Shown here: positions 1 to 7,653 of the stretch, one piece after another
Layout of the letters: every line of letters begins with the position of its first letter
How positions within the stretch are numbered: the stretch's first letter is position 1
DNA from: Euzebya rosea
GTDB lineage: Bacteria; Actinomycetota; Nitriliruptoria; Euzebyales; Euzebyaceae
NCBI RefSeq assembly: GCF_003073135.1
Contig: NZ_PGDQ01000002.1
Location: forward strand, 186,001-250,000
Length of the DNA stretch: 64,000 nt
Direction of reading: 5' to 3'
The notes under the pieces: generated by a model
What the model saw: the letters and a program-made list of their open reading frames with translations, nothing else
Told to the model about the DNA's origin: nothing
Database searches by the model: none
Translations under genes and position numbers: made by a program

Positions 1-259
1 ACGCCTTCTTCTCCGTCACCGTCTCGGACCGGGCGTTGATCATCCGCGCGCCGATGCTTCGGTCCTTGGCCCAGAACGGGACCAGCCCCCAGCGGAACTC
101 GGTGAGGACCATCTGGCCGTCGTAGCGCACGACGGCGGGCACGGGGTCGGTGGGGGCGACGTTGTAGCTGGGTGGCACGTCGTCGACCTGCCGGTCGTCG
201 ATCACGAAGAACTTGACCAGCCCCTCGGCCGTCGTCGTGGCCACGTACCGTCCGCACAT
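1..259 (-). CDS. SOS response-associated peptidase (SRAP/YedK/HMCES family), partial
   Basis: The reverse strand reads MCGRYVATTT from an ATG at 259 and runs off the window edge, so only about 86 N-terminal residues are present. Seen: the family hallmark Cys2 directly after Met1, the NVAPT segment, WGLVPFWAK, and INARSET with its conserved Asn/Arg/Glu region. In this family Cys2 becomes the N-terminus after Met removal and forms a thiazolidine crosslink with abasic sites in single-stranded DNA, shielding them during replication (known for YedK and HMCES). The C-terminal half with the catalytic His lies outside the window. Identification is firm; activity cannot be judged from the fragment. 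Confidence 0.93.
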   Translation of the reverse strand, partial: MCGRYVATTTAEGLVKFFVIDDRQVDDVPPSYNVAPTDPVPAVVRYDGQMVLTEFRWGLVPFWAKDRSIGARMINARSETVTEKKA

Positions 260-318
260 GCGCCCACCGTACCCAGCCGACGGGACGCGATGTCACAGGG
301 TCGTGGGATGGTGATGTC

Positions 319-759
319 ATGGCCGATCGGGGTGATGCGGCACCGGAGAGGCGGTGCACGGGATGCGGCAGGGTCCTGCCGCTCGAGGCGTTCGCGTGGA
401 AGGACCGCGCCCGCGGCCAACGGCAGCCGCGATGTCGGTCGTGCACGTCGGCGGCGTTCCGTGGCTGGTACGAGGAGAACGCCGACTCCCAGCGGGCCCG
501 AACACGCCGCGATCGCGCCGTACGGCACCGGGTCAACGATCAGCTCATCCAGCAGGCCAAGGACGTGCCCTGCGCGGATTGCGGTGGGCGGTTCCGCACC
601 GAGGAGATGGACTTCGACCACGTGCGTGGGGACAAGTCGTTCGACATCGCCAATGGGCGGTGGCAGGTGTCGGTCGAGACGCTCGAGCAGGAGATGGCCA
701 AGTGCGAGGTCGTCTGCGCTGTGTGCCATCGGCTGCGGACCCGGGACCGACGCCGATGA
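319..759 (+). CDS. Zinc-ribbon/HNH endonuclease-like protein, first of a tandem pair
   Basis: 146 residues. The N-terminal part has a CxxC...CxxC zinc-ribbon pattern (CTGCG near residue 13 and CRSC near 39). A central basic stretch is followed by an HNH-like core: CADCG, DFDHVRG (the catalytic-type Asp-His) and a closing CAVCH. HNH enzymes cut DNA using a His and a divalent metal; target and role are unknown here. Its TGA overlaps the ATG of the next gene, which codes for a paralogue with the same order of motifs, so the two are probably translated together. It could be a restriction-like enzyme, a domesticated homing endonuclease or a non-catalytic DNA-binding protein. Confidence 0.72.
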   Translation: MADRGDAAPERRCTGCGRVLPLEAFAWKDRARGQRQPRCRSCTSAAFRGWYEENADSQRARTRRDRAVRHRVNDQLIQQAKDVPCADCGGRFRTEEMDFDHVRGDKSFDIANGRWQVSVETLEQEMAKCEVVCAVCHRLRTRDRRR

Positions 760-1199
760 AGCGCTGCACACGCTGCAAGGTCAGCCGGCCGCTCGAGGAT
801 TTCCACCGCCGAGCCGCCAGTCGCGACGGACATCAGAACGTCTGCAAGCCGTGCAAGCAGGAGTACAACCAGACGTACTACCGTGCGACCGCTGACCAGT
901 ACGCGGAGGCCCGTCGCACGCAGGTCGACGCGCTTCGCGTCGCCGTCAACGACGTCATCCTGCAGGCCAAGGACGTGCCGTGCACGGACTGCGGGCGTCG
1001 ACTGCCGCCTGACGCCATGGACCTGGATCACGTTCGCGGCCGCAAACGAACGACTGCCAGCGGCATGAGGCGACTGGGGCTCAGCGGTGTCCTGGCCGAG
1101 CTGGCCAAGTGCGACGTGGTGTGCGTGATCTGCCACCGTCGTCGCACACGTCACCGGCGTCTGCGCGCGGCGCGCCTGTCGGTGGCTGGGTGGTGGTAG
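756..1199 (+). CDS. Zinc-ribbon/HNH endonuclease-like protein, second of a tandem pair
   Basis: 147 residues from the ATG at 756, chosen because it overlaps the preceding stop (ATGA) and gives a protein collinear with its neighbour. The longer in-frame extension upstream is a shadow of the first gene. Seen: CTRCK and CKPCK at the N-terminus, then CTDCG, DLDHVRG and CVICH. The shared phrase QAKDVPC and the matching spacing show that the pair arose by duplication. The last six bases overlap the 3' end of the tRNA-Lys gene on the other strand. Biological role unknown. Confidence 0.7.
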   Translation: MKRCTRCKVSRPLEDFHRRAASRDGHQNVCKPCKQEYNQTYYRATADQYAEARRTQVDALRVAVNDVILQAKDVPCTDCGRRLPPDAMDLDHVRGRKRTTASGMRRLGLSGVLAELAKCDVVCVICHRRRTRHRRLRAARLSVAGWW

Positions 1200-1269
1200 G
1201 CCCCCGGGGAATCGAACCCCGAACCTGCGGATTAAGAGTCCGATGCTCTGCCAATTGAGCTAGAGGCCC
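1194..1269 (-). tRNA. tRNA-Lys(CTT)
   Basis: A full cloverleaf is readable on the reverse strand. The acceptor GGGCCTC pairs with GGGGCCT through two wobbles. The D-arm has GCTC/GAGC, the anticodon loop is CTCTTAA with anticodon CTT, and the T-arm is CGGGG-TTCGATT-CCCCG. Discriminator A and an encoded CCA follow. Confidence 0.95.
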
Positions 1270-1339
1270 GTGAACGGATCGAGGAGTGTAGCGTCTCGAT
1301 TCGATTCGTCCCAACCGAGGGGGAACTCGGGTGGGGAGA

Positions 1340-1384
1340 AGGGTGATCGACGGGATTCGAACCCGCGGCCTCCGCGACCACAAC
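1340..1384. repeat. Distal att copy: 3' fragment of tRNA-His
   Basis: This 45-bp segment is identical to 5393-5437, the anticodon-loop-to-3'-end part of the intact tRNA-His gene. The match stops abruptly on both sides, and no 5' half of a tRNA follows here. A displaced tRNA 3' end opposite an intact tRNA next to an integrase gene is the normal footprint of site-specific integration. Confidence 0.93.
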
Positions 1385-1944
1385 CAAGGCAACGATGGCG
1401 TAGCCCAAGCTAGCATATGCTGTCAAACACCCATTGACCTGCCGTTTTGGCACGGCAGCTATCAGGGCGGAAGCGTCACTGACAGGCCCTGTTGTCATTG
1501 GAAGTGTCACTTTCGGTGTCACGGTCGACGGCAAAGTTTTCCGAGCCCCAACGGCCGTGCAAGGCTGCCCCTGAGGGCTCAAGCTGAGCTCGGGCGAGTC
1601 CGGCAGCCAACGCTGGGTGAAGGAGGTGCGACCGTCGCGCACGCCGGAGCTCAGCCGGGAGATGTAGGCGCCTGAGGCCTTGCCCGCTCGCCGAGTTCGA
1701 CCTGGGGCTTAGCCACGCTGCAATAGCTGTCGGTGCAGCCAGCCGCTAACCCCATAAAGGGAAGGGCCGTCGGGGCGCGGGCTCGCCCTGAGGTCTTCCG
1801 CCAGCTCCCTCTTGGTCGGCCTAGGCGTATGCTGAACCGAAAGTCTGAATTATTGATCGCCGTTCAAGCTATTCCACAGAAGGCGGGCAGTCCCGACGTA
1901 AGTACGGAGAAGGCAAGGTCCAGCAAGGTCGAGAGGGTCCAAAG
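1385..1944. other. Non-coding left arm of the tRNA-His element
   Basis: No frame here has convincing protein character. The stretch contains gtgtcac heptamers at 1504-1510 and 1516-1522 and gtcactgacagg at 1475-1486. The last resembles gtcactgtcagg at 5328-5339 near the other end (11 of 12 bases), so these may be integrase arm-type sites. The promoter of the cargo gene should lie at the right end of this stretch, but no clear -35/-10 pair could be assigned. Confidence 0.5.
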
Positions 1945-3894
1945 TTGAATAATTTACCCAGTCGTCCAAGATCGCACCAGTTGGAGGATCACTCCCGCCG
2001 CGAGTTCGAGAGAATTCTAGGTGACCACGCCACGTACCTGAGGCTTGATGTGGGTACGGAGTATGGGAGAGACGGGTCGGTTGAGTTGTTCCACCCGGAG
2101 ACGCACTCGCCAACTGGCCTTTCGTTCAACGTCCAACTGAAGTCCACTGAGGCAGAACCGCGGGTAAGAGGTGGTTGGCGAATAGGGATCTCCAGCAGTT
2201 CCGTGAACTACCTACGGTCTCTTCCGGAACCAACACTGTTAGTTGTGTACGTTCCTGGTCAAGAACTCCTGATGGGGCGTTGGCTTCATACCCACGACAC
2301 ATACTACGAAGACACCGTTACCTCACAAGATCACACTTTTGTCGTAACGAATGAGCACCGCATATCGTCGGACTCGGTAGCGGGGTGGAGGCGCGTTGTC
2401 GAAGTATTTCGAAGGTTTCGTTCTAGCGAACTGGCCTTTCCTGTGCCTGTAGGGGTCGAGGTTGGTCTGCCCGTCGACGCACAGGGTGTGACTGTGCGAA
2501 ATGCTGTTCGACGAGGTATTAGAAACTGTTCGGACTTGCTTGCGCGGACGTCTAGTGAAGAGGAGTTGCTGAGGGTGTCGATCAAGGAAGATCGGGTGGC
2601 AGTGGGAGTGCAGTCGGTAATCACCGCCAACTTCCACCTTTTCGACCATCGCCCCGATGCGTCGGAATATAGTGCCCTATCACTGGTAGGTGTGGCGCTC
2701 TGTCTTGCTAATGGGGGTCATTTAACTCAGGCTGCAAATGTAGCCAACTACGCAGTCAAGGAAGCCCCTGTGGCTTTGGCCCCGTTTCGACCGGAGCTGC
2801 AGTCGATTCTTTGGGAGGGAGGAAGGCGGGAGGGCGTCGTGGAGTGGGGTATGACGCTATTGGAAGAGAGTGACCCGAGGCTTCAGGATCTAGTTGAGGA
2901 AATCGCGGTTGACGCCCTTATCCAGGTTAGTGGAGACCGCCGTGGGAGCCTTGAGATCCTGACCTTGTGCCAGCGACTCATCGAGAGGGCCCATCCTGAA
3001 CTACCGCGACACCGACTCGCCGTCCGCGAATACAACTTGGGGAATCTTCTATACAGCCTTGGCGATGCCGCAGGAGCGGTGCATTGGTACAACGCCTGCC
3101 GTCGTAGTGATCCGACCTACTTGGAGCGAGCCTACTATTGGCGTGAACTCGCTTCCTTCTTTCACGCCCGTCAGCGGTGGACGTGGTCTGCCCGGTCGTA
3201 TGAGCGCGCGAACGAGATCGAGTATGATGACACTACTCAGGCCTATCTGGGGGACACGCTTCTGTACTCGGGGGACTACAGTGGTGCGCGGGGGGCGTTC
3301 CGGCGGGTTGAGTGGAATACCACTCACGTCCCTCGGTGGTTAGCATTGCAGGCATTTGTCGCGGAGATGCTGACGGCGACCGACTTCACAATTCAGGAAC
3401 GACACCCGGAGGAAGCTCGCCTCCTAGTAGAGCAGGCGTTTCCGTTGCTCACGGCAGGTGACCCCGAGGGTCTCGACTTCATCGGCAAGGCTTTGGAACT
3501 CGATGCCCTTGATTCCTGCGCATGGCACAATCTTGGGATCTGGGCGCGCTCACATGATGATGCGGAGATGGCGTTTAGGGCCCTTTTGATTGGGGCCAGC
3601 TTGGACCGGCATAACCCCGACGGGTGGATGGCGGTATTGTCACTTGTCTTAGCGACCGGTGTAGGGGGCGCGGAGGGAGCCCTTATTCTACAAGTGGCGG
3701 TAGATGCGTGCGGCCATGAGTTGGTCGATGCGCTTCTCTCCTGGGCAGCCGATAGCTTCACCCCTGAGGCCTATGAGGATCTCGAAGAGAAGTTGCTGGG
3801 AACGTTGGACACGCACAAGCCTGTCGAGGGACGTGTCGCCCTTCGGTTCATCAAGGACGATGGAAGCGTCGAACAGCGAATCTGGAATGGCTAG
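1945..3894 (+). CDS. DUF4365 (PD-(D/E)XK-like) domain protein with TPR-type repeats; putative defence effector
   Basis: 649 residues from a TTG at 1945, chosen because GAGAGGG lies seven bases upstream and no better start exists. Residues ~10-120 match the DUF4365 pattern: ExEF-like E20-F21-E22, then YGRDGSVEL with D43 and E47, then FNVQLKST with Q64 and K66. These are laid out like the active-site strands of restriction-endonuclease-fold nucleases. From about residue 250 to 600 the chain is helical with TPR-like units (for example YNLGNLLYSLGDAAGAVHWYN). It is the only cargo of a tRNA-integrated element and has lower GC and more AT-ending codons than its neighbours. Family knowledge: DUF4365 is often fused to helical or ATPase modules in mobile DNA. 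A nuclease role in phage or plasmid defence is inferred, not shown. Confidence 0.8.
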   Translation: MNNLPSRPRSHQLEDHSRREFERILGDHATYLRLDVGTEYGRDGSVELFHPETHSPTGLSFNVQLKSTEAEPRVRGGWRIGISSSSVNYLRSLPEPTLLVVYVPGQELLMGRWLHTHDTYYEDTVTSQDHTFVVTNEHRISSDSVAGWRRVVEVFRRFRSSELAFPVPVGVEVGLPVDAQGVTVRNAVRRGIRNCSDLLARTSSEEELLRVSIKEDRVAVGVQSVITANFHLFDHRPDASEYSALSLVGVALCLANGGHLTQAANVANYAVKEAPVALAPFRPELQSILWEGGRREGVVEWGMTLLEESDPRLQDLVEEIAVDALIQVSGDRRGSLEILTLCQRLIERAHPELPRHRLAVREYNLGNLLYSLGDAAGAVHWYNACRRSDPTYLERAYYWRELASFFHARQRWTWSARSYERANEIEYDDTTQAYLGDTLLYSGDYSGARGAFRRVEWNTTHVPRWLALQAFVAEMLTATDFTIQERHPEEARLLVEQAFPLLTAGDPEGLDFIGKALELDALDSCAWHNLGIWARSHDDAEMAFRALLIGASLDRHNPDGWMAVLSLVLATGVGGAEGALILQVAVDACGHELVDALLSWAADSFTPEAYEDLEEKLLGTLDTHKPVEGRVALRFIKDDGSVEQRIWNG

Positions 3895-3949
3895 GAGTGG
3901 TCGCCCGCCAGACTTGGGCGACGGTCATCTACGTGTTCAGTGCCGTCGG

Positions 3950-5248
3950 TTACAGGGAACGCAATGTCGGGTCAAAGAGGGCGAACGCTTCAGCCTCCGT
4001 TGTGGCGGGCTTCGTCCTCGCACCGATCTGGTCCTTGGCGCGGAATCGGTAGTACACGCCGAGGGTCACGTCGAGGGACTTGTGGTCGACGTGGTGCATC
4101 ACCACCTGTGGCTCCACCGGCTCGCCGGTCATCTCCCCGTCGATCAGGTTGACCACACACGAGTTGCGAAGGTCCTTGGCGAGGTAGGGCAGGTGAAGCT
4201 TCGCCATCACGGGTCCCCAGACCTCTTGACGGAAGAAGGAGGGTGAAGCTGGTCTGGGGGAGGGCTTCCACTCTTCGGAGGTCTTGTGGATCAGTCGAAC
4301 GCGGGAGTCGCTCAGTCCGACCGCTTCGGCGATCCGCACCCACGGCAGCCCCTGGTCGCGCATCTCGAAGATCCGACGGCGCATTTCCGGGTCGACACGC
4401 TGCTTGCCAAGGGCGGGCCACAGCAGGTCTTCGCCCGACAGGTTGTTGTTCTCTACGTACAGGCGTAGCAGGGAATCAATCGGCGGGATGAGTCCCCGTG
4501 GTCCGGTGTGTCGCTTCTGCTTGAAGTTCTCGCGTGAGAACTGTCGCCTGTCAAAATCGAAGTCCTGGGCGGTCAGCGGCAGCGCTTCTCCGACGCGGGT
4601 GCCTTGGTAGTAGACGGTCAACCACAGCAGCGAGTAGTCGGGAAAGGACGTTCCTCGCCTGTCACGGATGGCGTGGAAGATCCGCCACACGTCCTTGTGG
4701 GAGAGGATCTCTGGCTGTCGCTGACGGGCGGTCCCGGGGCGTTCGTGGGCCTCGAGCGAGTCCATCGGGTTGTTCTTGATCCAACGATCCCGGACAGCAC
4801 TGCGGAGGATCCTTCCGAGGACCTCGTGGGTTTTGTGGACCGTCCGCTCGGCACGCCCCTCCTTACGCATCGTCGCGTAGAGGGCAACGATCTGCCGGTC
4901 AGTGATCCCGCCGATGCGATGGTCGATGAACCCCCACTTGCCGTGGGTGGGGATGATCCACGTCCGGATGGTGCTGTCCATGCGGTCCACGGTCTTGGCC
5001 GACATCCGCCCCTGGCGCTGCCGTTCCTGCCATGCCCGGACGTAGTCCTCGAAGGCCCGTTCAGGCCCACCGACGAGCACGTGGCCCTCGGTGTCCTCCA
5101 GCTCCTTGAGCCTGGCCTGCGCGGCCTTCTTGGAGGGGTGGGTGGTGCGGCTGCGCTTGCCGCCCTCGTAGGTGATGTCCAGCCGCCACTTGCCGGTCCT
5201 TTCCCCGCCTTCATTGATCGGGTAGATGGACCTCTTGCGGATGCCCAT
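3950..5248 (-). CDS. Tyrosine recombinase/integrase of the tRNA-His element
   Basis: 432 residues from the ATG at 5248 (MGIRKRSIYP). The longer open frame upstream runs through the tRNA gene and is not credible. Order: AP2-like arm-binding N-terminus, core-binding helices (~65-165), catalytic domain. Catalytic residues seen: R218 in QGTRVGE, R361 in KDLRNS, H385/H386, and Tyr399 or Tyr400 in GVYYRF. Two oddities: the usual HxxR His is Lys358 (KxxR), and residues ~287-322 form an extra helix-turn-helix-like segment (LPWVRIAEAVGLSDSRVRLI) between boxes I and II. It should catalyse integration and excision at the tRNA-His 3' end. Confidence 0.92.
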   Translation of the reverse strand: MGIRKRSIYPINEGGERTGKWRLDITYEGGKRSRTTHPSKKAAQARLKELEDTEGHVLVGGPERAFEDYVRAWQERQRQGRMSAKTVDRMDSTIRTWIIPTHGKWGFIDHRIGGITDRQIVALYATMRKEGRAERTVHKTHEVLGRILRSAVRDRWIKNNPMDSLEAHERPGTARQRQPEILSHKDVWRIFHAIRDRRGTSFPDYSLLWLTVYYQGTRVGEALPLTAQDFDFDRRQFSRENFKQKRHTGPRGLIPPIDSLLRLYVENNNLSGEDLLWPALGKQRVDPEMRRRIFEMRDQGLPWVRIAEAVGLSDSRVRLIHKTSEEWKPSPRPASPSFFRQEVWGPVMAKLHLPYLAKDLRNSCVVNLIDGEMTGEPVEPQVVMHHVDHKSLDVTLGVYYRFRAKDQIGARTKPATTEAEAFALFDPTLRSL

Positions 5249-5306
5249 GAGGGGCTCGGTCGACCATGCGCTCGGCACTGTAGTCCTCGTTCCTGTCGTA
5301 ACGATC

Positions 5307-5323
5307 ACAGTGGATGCCACTGT
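5307..5323. promoter_or_regulatory. 7-bp inverted repeat and nearby arm-type repeat upstream of the integrase
   Basis: ACAGTGG-ATG-CCACTGT is a perfect dyad 59 bases upstream of the integrase start. It is followed at 5325-5339 by ggtgtcactgtcagg, which shares its core with 1475-1486 in the far arm. The position fits an operator or an integrase/excisionase binding site between the integrase gene and the att core. The protein that binds it is unknown. Confidence 0.45.
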
Positions 5324-5392
5324 AGGTGTCACTGTCAGGTTGAGGTCGCTGTGCGGAGGTCCGGCAAATGGCTCGTACCTGCGGTTTTTGTG

Positions 5393-5437
5393 AGGGTGAT
5401 CGACGGGATTCGAACCCGCGGCCTCCGCGACCACAAC
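5393..5437. repeat. Proximal att copy inside tRNA-His
   Basis: Identical over 45 bp to 1340-1384. It covers the tRNA-His 3' part from the anticodon loop through the acceptor 3' strand plus two bases. The intact gene is kept because the element brought its own matching 3' end. Confidence 0.93.
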
Positions 5438-5469
5438 GCGGCGCTCTAACCAACTGAGCTACGACCACC
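5395..5469 (-). tRNA. tRNA-His(GTG)
   Basis: The reverse strand reads G-1, acceptor GTGGTCG pairing with CGATCAC, D-arm GCTC/GAGC, anticodon loop TTGTGGT (GTG), T-arm GCGGG-TTCGAAT-CCCGT, and discriminator C73. The extra G-1 and C73 are the known identity elements of bacterial tRNA-His. CCA is not encoded. Confidence 0.96.
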
Positions 5470-5572
5470 ATGTACGACCCCACGAGGTGGGGTGGACCGG
5501 GCATGATACAGCCCGACCGGCCGCATGGCACTTCCTTGCACGCACGCTGCATACTGTCCGTCCGACCCCCCT

Positions 5573-5648
5573 GCCCCAGTAGCTCAGGGGACAGAGCAGC
5601 GGGCTTCTATCCCGTCGGTCGTGGGTTCGAATCCTACCTGGGGCGCCA
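5573..5648 (+). tRNA. tRNA-Arg(TCT)
   Basis: Acceptor GCCCCAG pairs perfectly with CTGGGGC. The anticodon stem is GCGGG/CCCGT with loop CTTCTAT (anticodon TCT), and the T-arm is GTGGG-TTCGAAT-CCTAC. Discriminator G and CCA are encoded. Confidence 0.96.
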
Positions 5649-5700
5649 GCGGGCCAGACGTCGATCTGTTCCGTGCCCAACCGACGTCTAGGGTTCCGAT

Positions 5701-7638
5701 ATGGCTGATGCCTGCTGCGGCCCCGACGCCGCCACGACGCCCGCAACGGACCGGACCGGAGGCGCGGATCACGACCCGCCCACGGGTCCCGGTCGGCTGC
5801 GCGACGTCCACGAGCTGCGCATGGCCGTGCTCGCCGGGGTGTTCCTCGTGGTCGGTTGGCTGCTCGGCCGCTCCGGCGCGGCCACCGCTGGCACGGTCGC
5901 GACGGTCGTCGCGCTGCTGGTCGGCGGGTCGACGTTCGTGCCCGACAGCATCCGCGGCCTCCGGCACCGACGGATCGGCGTCGGCACCCTGATGACCATC
6001 GCCGCGGTGGGAGCGGTCGTCCTCGGCGAGCTCGGCGAAGCCGCCGGGCTGGCGTTCCTGTTCTCCATCTCCGAGGGCCTGGAGGGCTACTCGGTGGCCC
6101 GTACCCGGCAGGGCCTGCGCTCCCTCCTCGAGCTGACCCCGCCGACCGCCGAGGTCCTGCGTGACGGGGCCACCGTGCAGGTCGACCCGTCCGAGCTGGC
6201 CGTCGGTGACATCCTGGTCGTTCGCCCGGGGGAACGGCTGGCCACCGACGGCGTGGTCGTCGAGGGCCGCTCCGCCGTCGACGTCGCGGCCATCACCGGC
6301 GAGTCCGTCCCCGTCGAGATCGGTCCCGGCGACACCGTCTTCGCCGCGACCATCAACGGCGGCGGGGCGCTGGAGGTCCGCGTCACCGCCACGACGACCG
6401 ACAACTCCCTCGCCCGGATCGTGCACATCGTGGAGGAGGCGCAGGACCGCAAGGGCACCACCCAACGGTTGGCCGACCGCGTCGCCAGCCCGCTGGTCCC
6501 CGGCGTCATGGTCCTCGCCGCCGCCGTCGCGGTGATCGGATCGCTGCTCGGTGACCCAGCCGTGTGGATCGAGCGGGCGCTGGTCGTCCTCGTCGCGGCC
6601 GCCCCGTGCGCGATGGCGCTGTCGGTCCCGGTCGCCGTGGTCGCCGCCATCGGGTCGGCCAGCAGGTCGGGGGTCCTGGTCAAGGGCGGCGCGGCGCTGG
6701 AGGCGCTGGGCAACGTCACGGCCGTGGCGCTGGACAAGACCGGCACCCTGACCCGCAACGCCCCACGCGTGATCGAGGTCGTCACCGCCGCCGGCTGTGC
6801 CCGCGACGACGTCCTCGCCGACGCCGCGGCGATCGAGTCCAGGAGCGAGCACCCCCTGGCAGCCGCCATCACCGCGGCCGCCCCACGCCTGGCCACCGCA
6901 GGAGGCGCCCGGGCCGCCGACGTCACCGCCATCCCCGGCAGCGGCCTCGTCGGCACCGTCGGCTCCCGCACCATCCGGGTCGGCCGGCCCGGGTTCGTGC
7001 CGGTCGACGGCATGGAGGCCGACGTCGCCCGCCTGCAGGGTGCCGGGGCCACCACGGTCGCCGTCGAGGTCGACGGCAGCCCAACCGGGCTGATCGCCGT
7101 CCGCGACGAGCTCCGTCCCGAGGCCGCCGAGGCCGTCGCGGACCTCCACCGCATGGGCCTGGACGTCCGCATGCTCACCGGCGACAACCCGCTGACCGCG
7201 CGGGCGCTGGGCACGACAGCGGGCATCGGGACGGTCCACGCCGACCTCCGACCGGAGGACAAGTCCGCGCGGGTCACCACGATGCGGGAGGCTGGGCCGG
7301 TCGCCATGGTCGGCGACGGGATCAACGACGCCCCTGCCCTGGCCGTCGCCGACGTCGGCATCGCGATGGGCGCCATGGGGGCCGACGTGGCGATCGAGAC
7401 CGCCGATGTCGCGCTGCTGGGCGAGGACCTGCGCAGCCTGGCCGCAGCCATCGCCCACGCCCGACGTGCCCGGCGGATCATGCGGCAGAACCTGGTGATG
7501 TCGGCCGCCATCATCGCCGTGCTCGTGCCGCTGTCCGCCGCTGGCGCCCTCGGCCTGGCGGCCGTCGTGGCCACCCACGAGCTGGCCGAGGTCGTCGTCA
7601 TCGCCAACGGTGTGCGGGCGGGTCGATCCCGGCGGTGA
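5701..7638 (+). CDS. Heavy-metal P1B-type ATPase (cation-transporting)
   Basis: 645 residues, ATG start. It couples ATP hydrolysis to metal-ion export across the cytoplasmic membrane. Seen in order: Cys5-Cys6 at the N-terminus (no separate HMA domain), membrane helices from ~40, actuator ITGES near 199, transmembrane APC (301-303), phosphorylation site D345 in DKTGTLT, SEHPL near 383, GDGINDAP near 538, and two C-terminal helices. Classic Zn/Cd/Cu pumps have CPC where this one has APC, so the metal cannot be named; Co, Ni, Mn or Zn are all possible. No metal regulator of the ArsR or MerR type lies next to it. The next gene starts only 15 bases after its stop. Confidence 0.92.
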   Translation: MADACCGPDAATTPATDRTGGADHDPPTGPGRLRDVHELRMAVLAGVFLVVGWLLGRSGAATAGTVATVVALLVGGSTFVPDSIRGLRHRRIGVGTLMTIAAVGAVVLGELGEAAGLAFLFSISEGLEGYSVARTRQGLRSLLELTPPTAEVLRDGATVQVDPSELAVGDILVVRPGERLATDGVVVEGRSAVDVAAITGESVPVEIGPGDTVFAATINGGGALEVRVTATTTDNSLARIVHIVEEAQDRKGTTQRLADRVASPLVPGVMVLAAAVAVIGSLLGDPAVWIERALVVLVAAAPCAMALSVPVAVVAAIGSASRSGVLVKGGAALEALGNVTAVALDKTGTLTRNAPRVIEVVTAAGCARDDVLADAAAIESRSEHPLAAAITAAAPRLATAGGARAADVTAIPGSGLVGTVGSRTIRVGRPGFVPVDGMEADVARLQGAGATTVAVEVDGSPTGLIAVRDELRPEAAEAVADLHRMGLDVRMLTGDNPLTARALGTTAGIGTVHADLRPEDKSARVTTMREAGPVAMVGDGINDAPALAVADVGIAMGAMGADVAIETADVALLGEDLRSLAAAIAHARRARRIMRQNLVMSAAIIAVLVPLSAAGALGLAAVVATHELAEVVVIANGVRAGRSRR

Positions 7639-7653
7639 CGCGCGTGGCAGCAT

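Larger units (their letters stand above)
1340..5437. mobile_element. tRNA-His integrative element (~4.1 kb) with a DUF4365-TPR cargo gene
   Basis: The ends are the perfect 45-bp direct repeats at 1340-1384 and 5393-5437. Inside lie one cargo gene (1945-3894) and a tyrosine integrase (3950-5248) reading away from the intact tRNA. There is no relaxase, replication or structural gene, so the element resembles a minimal integrative island or satellite that depends on others for transfer. The cargo gene and the non-coding left arm are visibly richer in A/T than the chromosome on either side, which supports horizontal arrival. Confidence 0.9.

Noticed and set aside
1331-1675. Open frame through the tRNA-His fragment
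   Set aside because: Its N-terminal part is a translation of tRNA sequence (IDGIRTRGLRDHN), which is a known artefact; the remainder has no protein character.
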